Assembly (NCBI RefSeq): GCF_900108345.1
Contig: NZ_FNVV01000014.1
Coordinates: 930,001-994,000, forward strand
Reading direction: 5' to 3'
DNA from: Bacteroides ndongoniae
GTDB taxonomy: Bacteria > Bacteroidota > Bacteroidia > Bacteroidales > Bacteroidaceae
Length of the DNA: 64,000 nt
This document shows positions 63,761-64,000 of the stretch, piece by piece. A program made the position numbers and the translations under genes. Positions within the stretch are counted from its first letter, which is position 1; each line of letters begins with the position of its first letter. The notes beneath the pieces are model-generated. The model was not told the DNA's origin. It did not search any database and was given only the letters and a program-made list of their open reading frames with translations.

Positions 63761-64000
63761 TTAGAAACGTATACCCAGTGTCAGCAATGCCTGGCTGCGG
63801 TCGTTGGTAACTTTGGTTGCCTGAAGCGCGCCCAGATCGTCGACAAACGGATAAAACTTCGACTGATACGTATGATATTTGTAAGCCAGGTCTGCATAGA
63901 CTCTGGAGCCACGATAGCCGATACCTATTGTAAACGTATTCATCGATTCGTTGTTGGCAAAGTCGGTATCGGTATTAATCGAATTGGTCGGCAGTGCCTT
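63761..64000 (-). CDS. FadL/OmpP1-like outer-membrane protein, C-terminal end only
   Basis: The last 79 residues of a frame that runs off the right edge. Alternating strands (NTFTIGIGYRGSRVYADLAY) and the C-terminal aromatic end LTLGIRF are typical of Bacteroidota FadL/OmpP1-type transport proteins. They import hydrophobic compounds across the outer membrane. Only the end is visible, so family is likely but substrate is not assigned. Confidence 0.7.
   Translation of the reverse strand, partial: KALPTNSINTDTDFANNESMNTFTIGIGYRGSRVYADLAYKYHTYQSKFYPFVDDLGALQATKVTNDRSQALLTLGIRF

Overview
The window is a chromosomal segment of a Bacteroides species (Bacteroidota). The signs are SusC/SusD outer-membrane pairs, a hybrid two-component system (HTCS), lipoprotein-rich glycoside hydrolases, -7 boxes of the Bacteroides TAnnTTTG type, and a Nudix-type arabinose regulator. 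The gene order from mannose-6-phosphate isomerase to transketolase/RpiB matches, from memory, the arabinan/arabinose region of B. thetaiotaomicron (about BT0345 to BT0373). The species cannot be fixed from sequence alone.

Layout. 1-2.3 kb: start of a GH109-like gene, a SPOR lipoprotein and a small envelope operon (YtxH, holin-like, hypothetical). 2.4-7.4 kb: mannose-6-phosphate isomerase, and the divergent galactose operon galM-MFS transporter-galK. 7.4-8.25 kb: gene-free. 8.25-31.4 kb: arabinan utilisation locus. A leftward operon (GH43-GH51-GH43) and a rightward operon (surface glycan-binding lipoprotein, SusC, SusD, SusC, SusD, GH43 lipoprotein) flank a large HTCS sensor-regulator. 31.6-43.7 kb: L-arabinose catabolism (mutarotase, sodium symporter, AraR-type Nudix regulator, araD, araA, FGGY kinase, GH51, transketolase, rpiB). 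44.1-47.3 kb: TPR protein and a 2-oxoacid:ferredoxin oxidoreductase operon that includes a 57-residue membrane protein. 47.7-55.5 kb: porin, solute-binding-like protein, NAD synthetase, perR, rubrerythrin and a POT transporter. 55.65-57.5 kb: an IS1182-type insertion sequence. 57.5-61.0 kb: two leftward GH43 genes. 61.2-63.6 kb: an ECF sigma factor operon. The window ends in a FadL-like outer-membrane protein gene.

The core works as a pathway. Endo-acting surface GH43 lipoproteins cut arabinan. The glycan-binding protein and the SusCD pairs capture and import oligosaccharides. Periplasmic GH51 and GH43 enzymes release L-arabinose. The HTCS senses oligosaccharide and drives both operons. The symporter, mutarotase, isomerase, kinase and epimerase then feed xylulose 5-phosphate to transketolase and RpiB.

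The most useful new observation is a pair of matching bipartite operators, TTTGTCCACCT-N10-(T/A)TTGTCCACCT (21-bp period). One lies upstream of each arabinan operon, and each sits where the -33 element should be in front of a TAnnTTTG box. They are strong candidates for the HTCS DNA-binding site. Also notable are three unrelated intergenic tandem arrays that share a 22-23 bp period and an internal dyad, a GC-rich two-gene cassette bracketed by direct repeats, a duplicated uncharacterised module in the glycan-binding lipoprotein, and a missed small membrane protein gene inside the kor operon.
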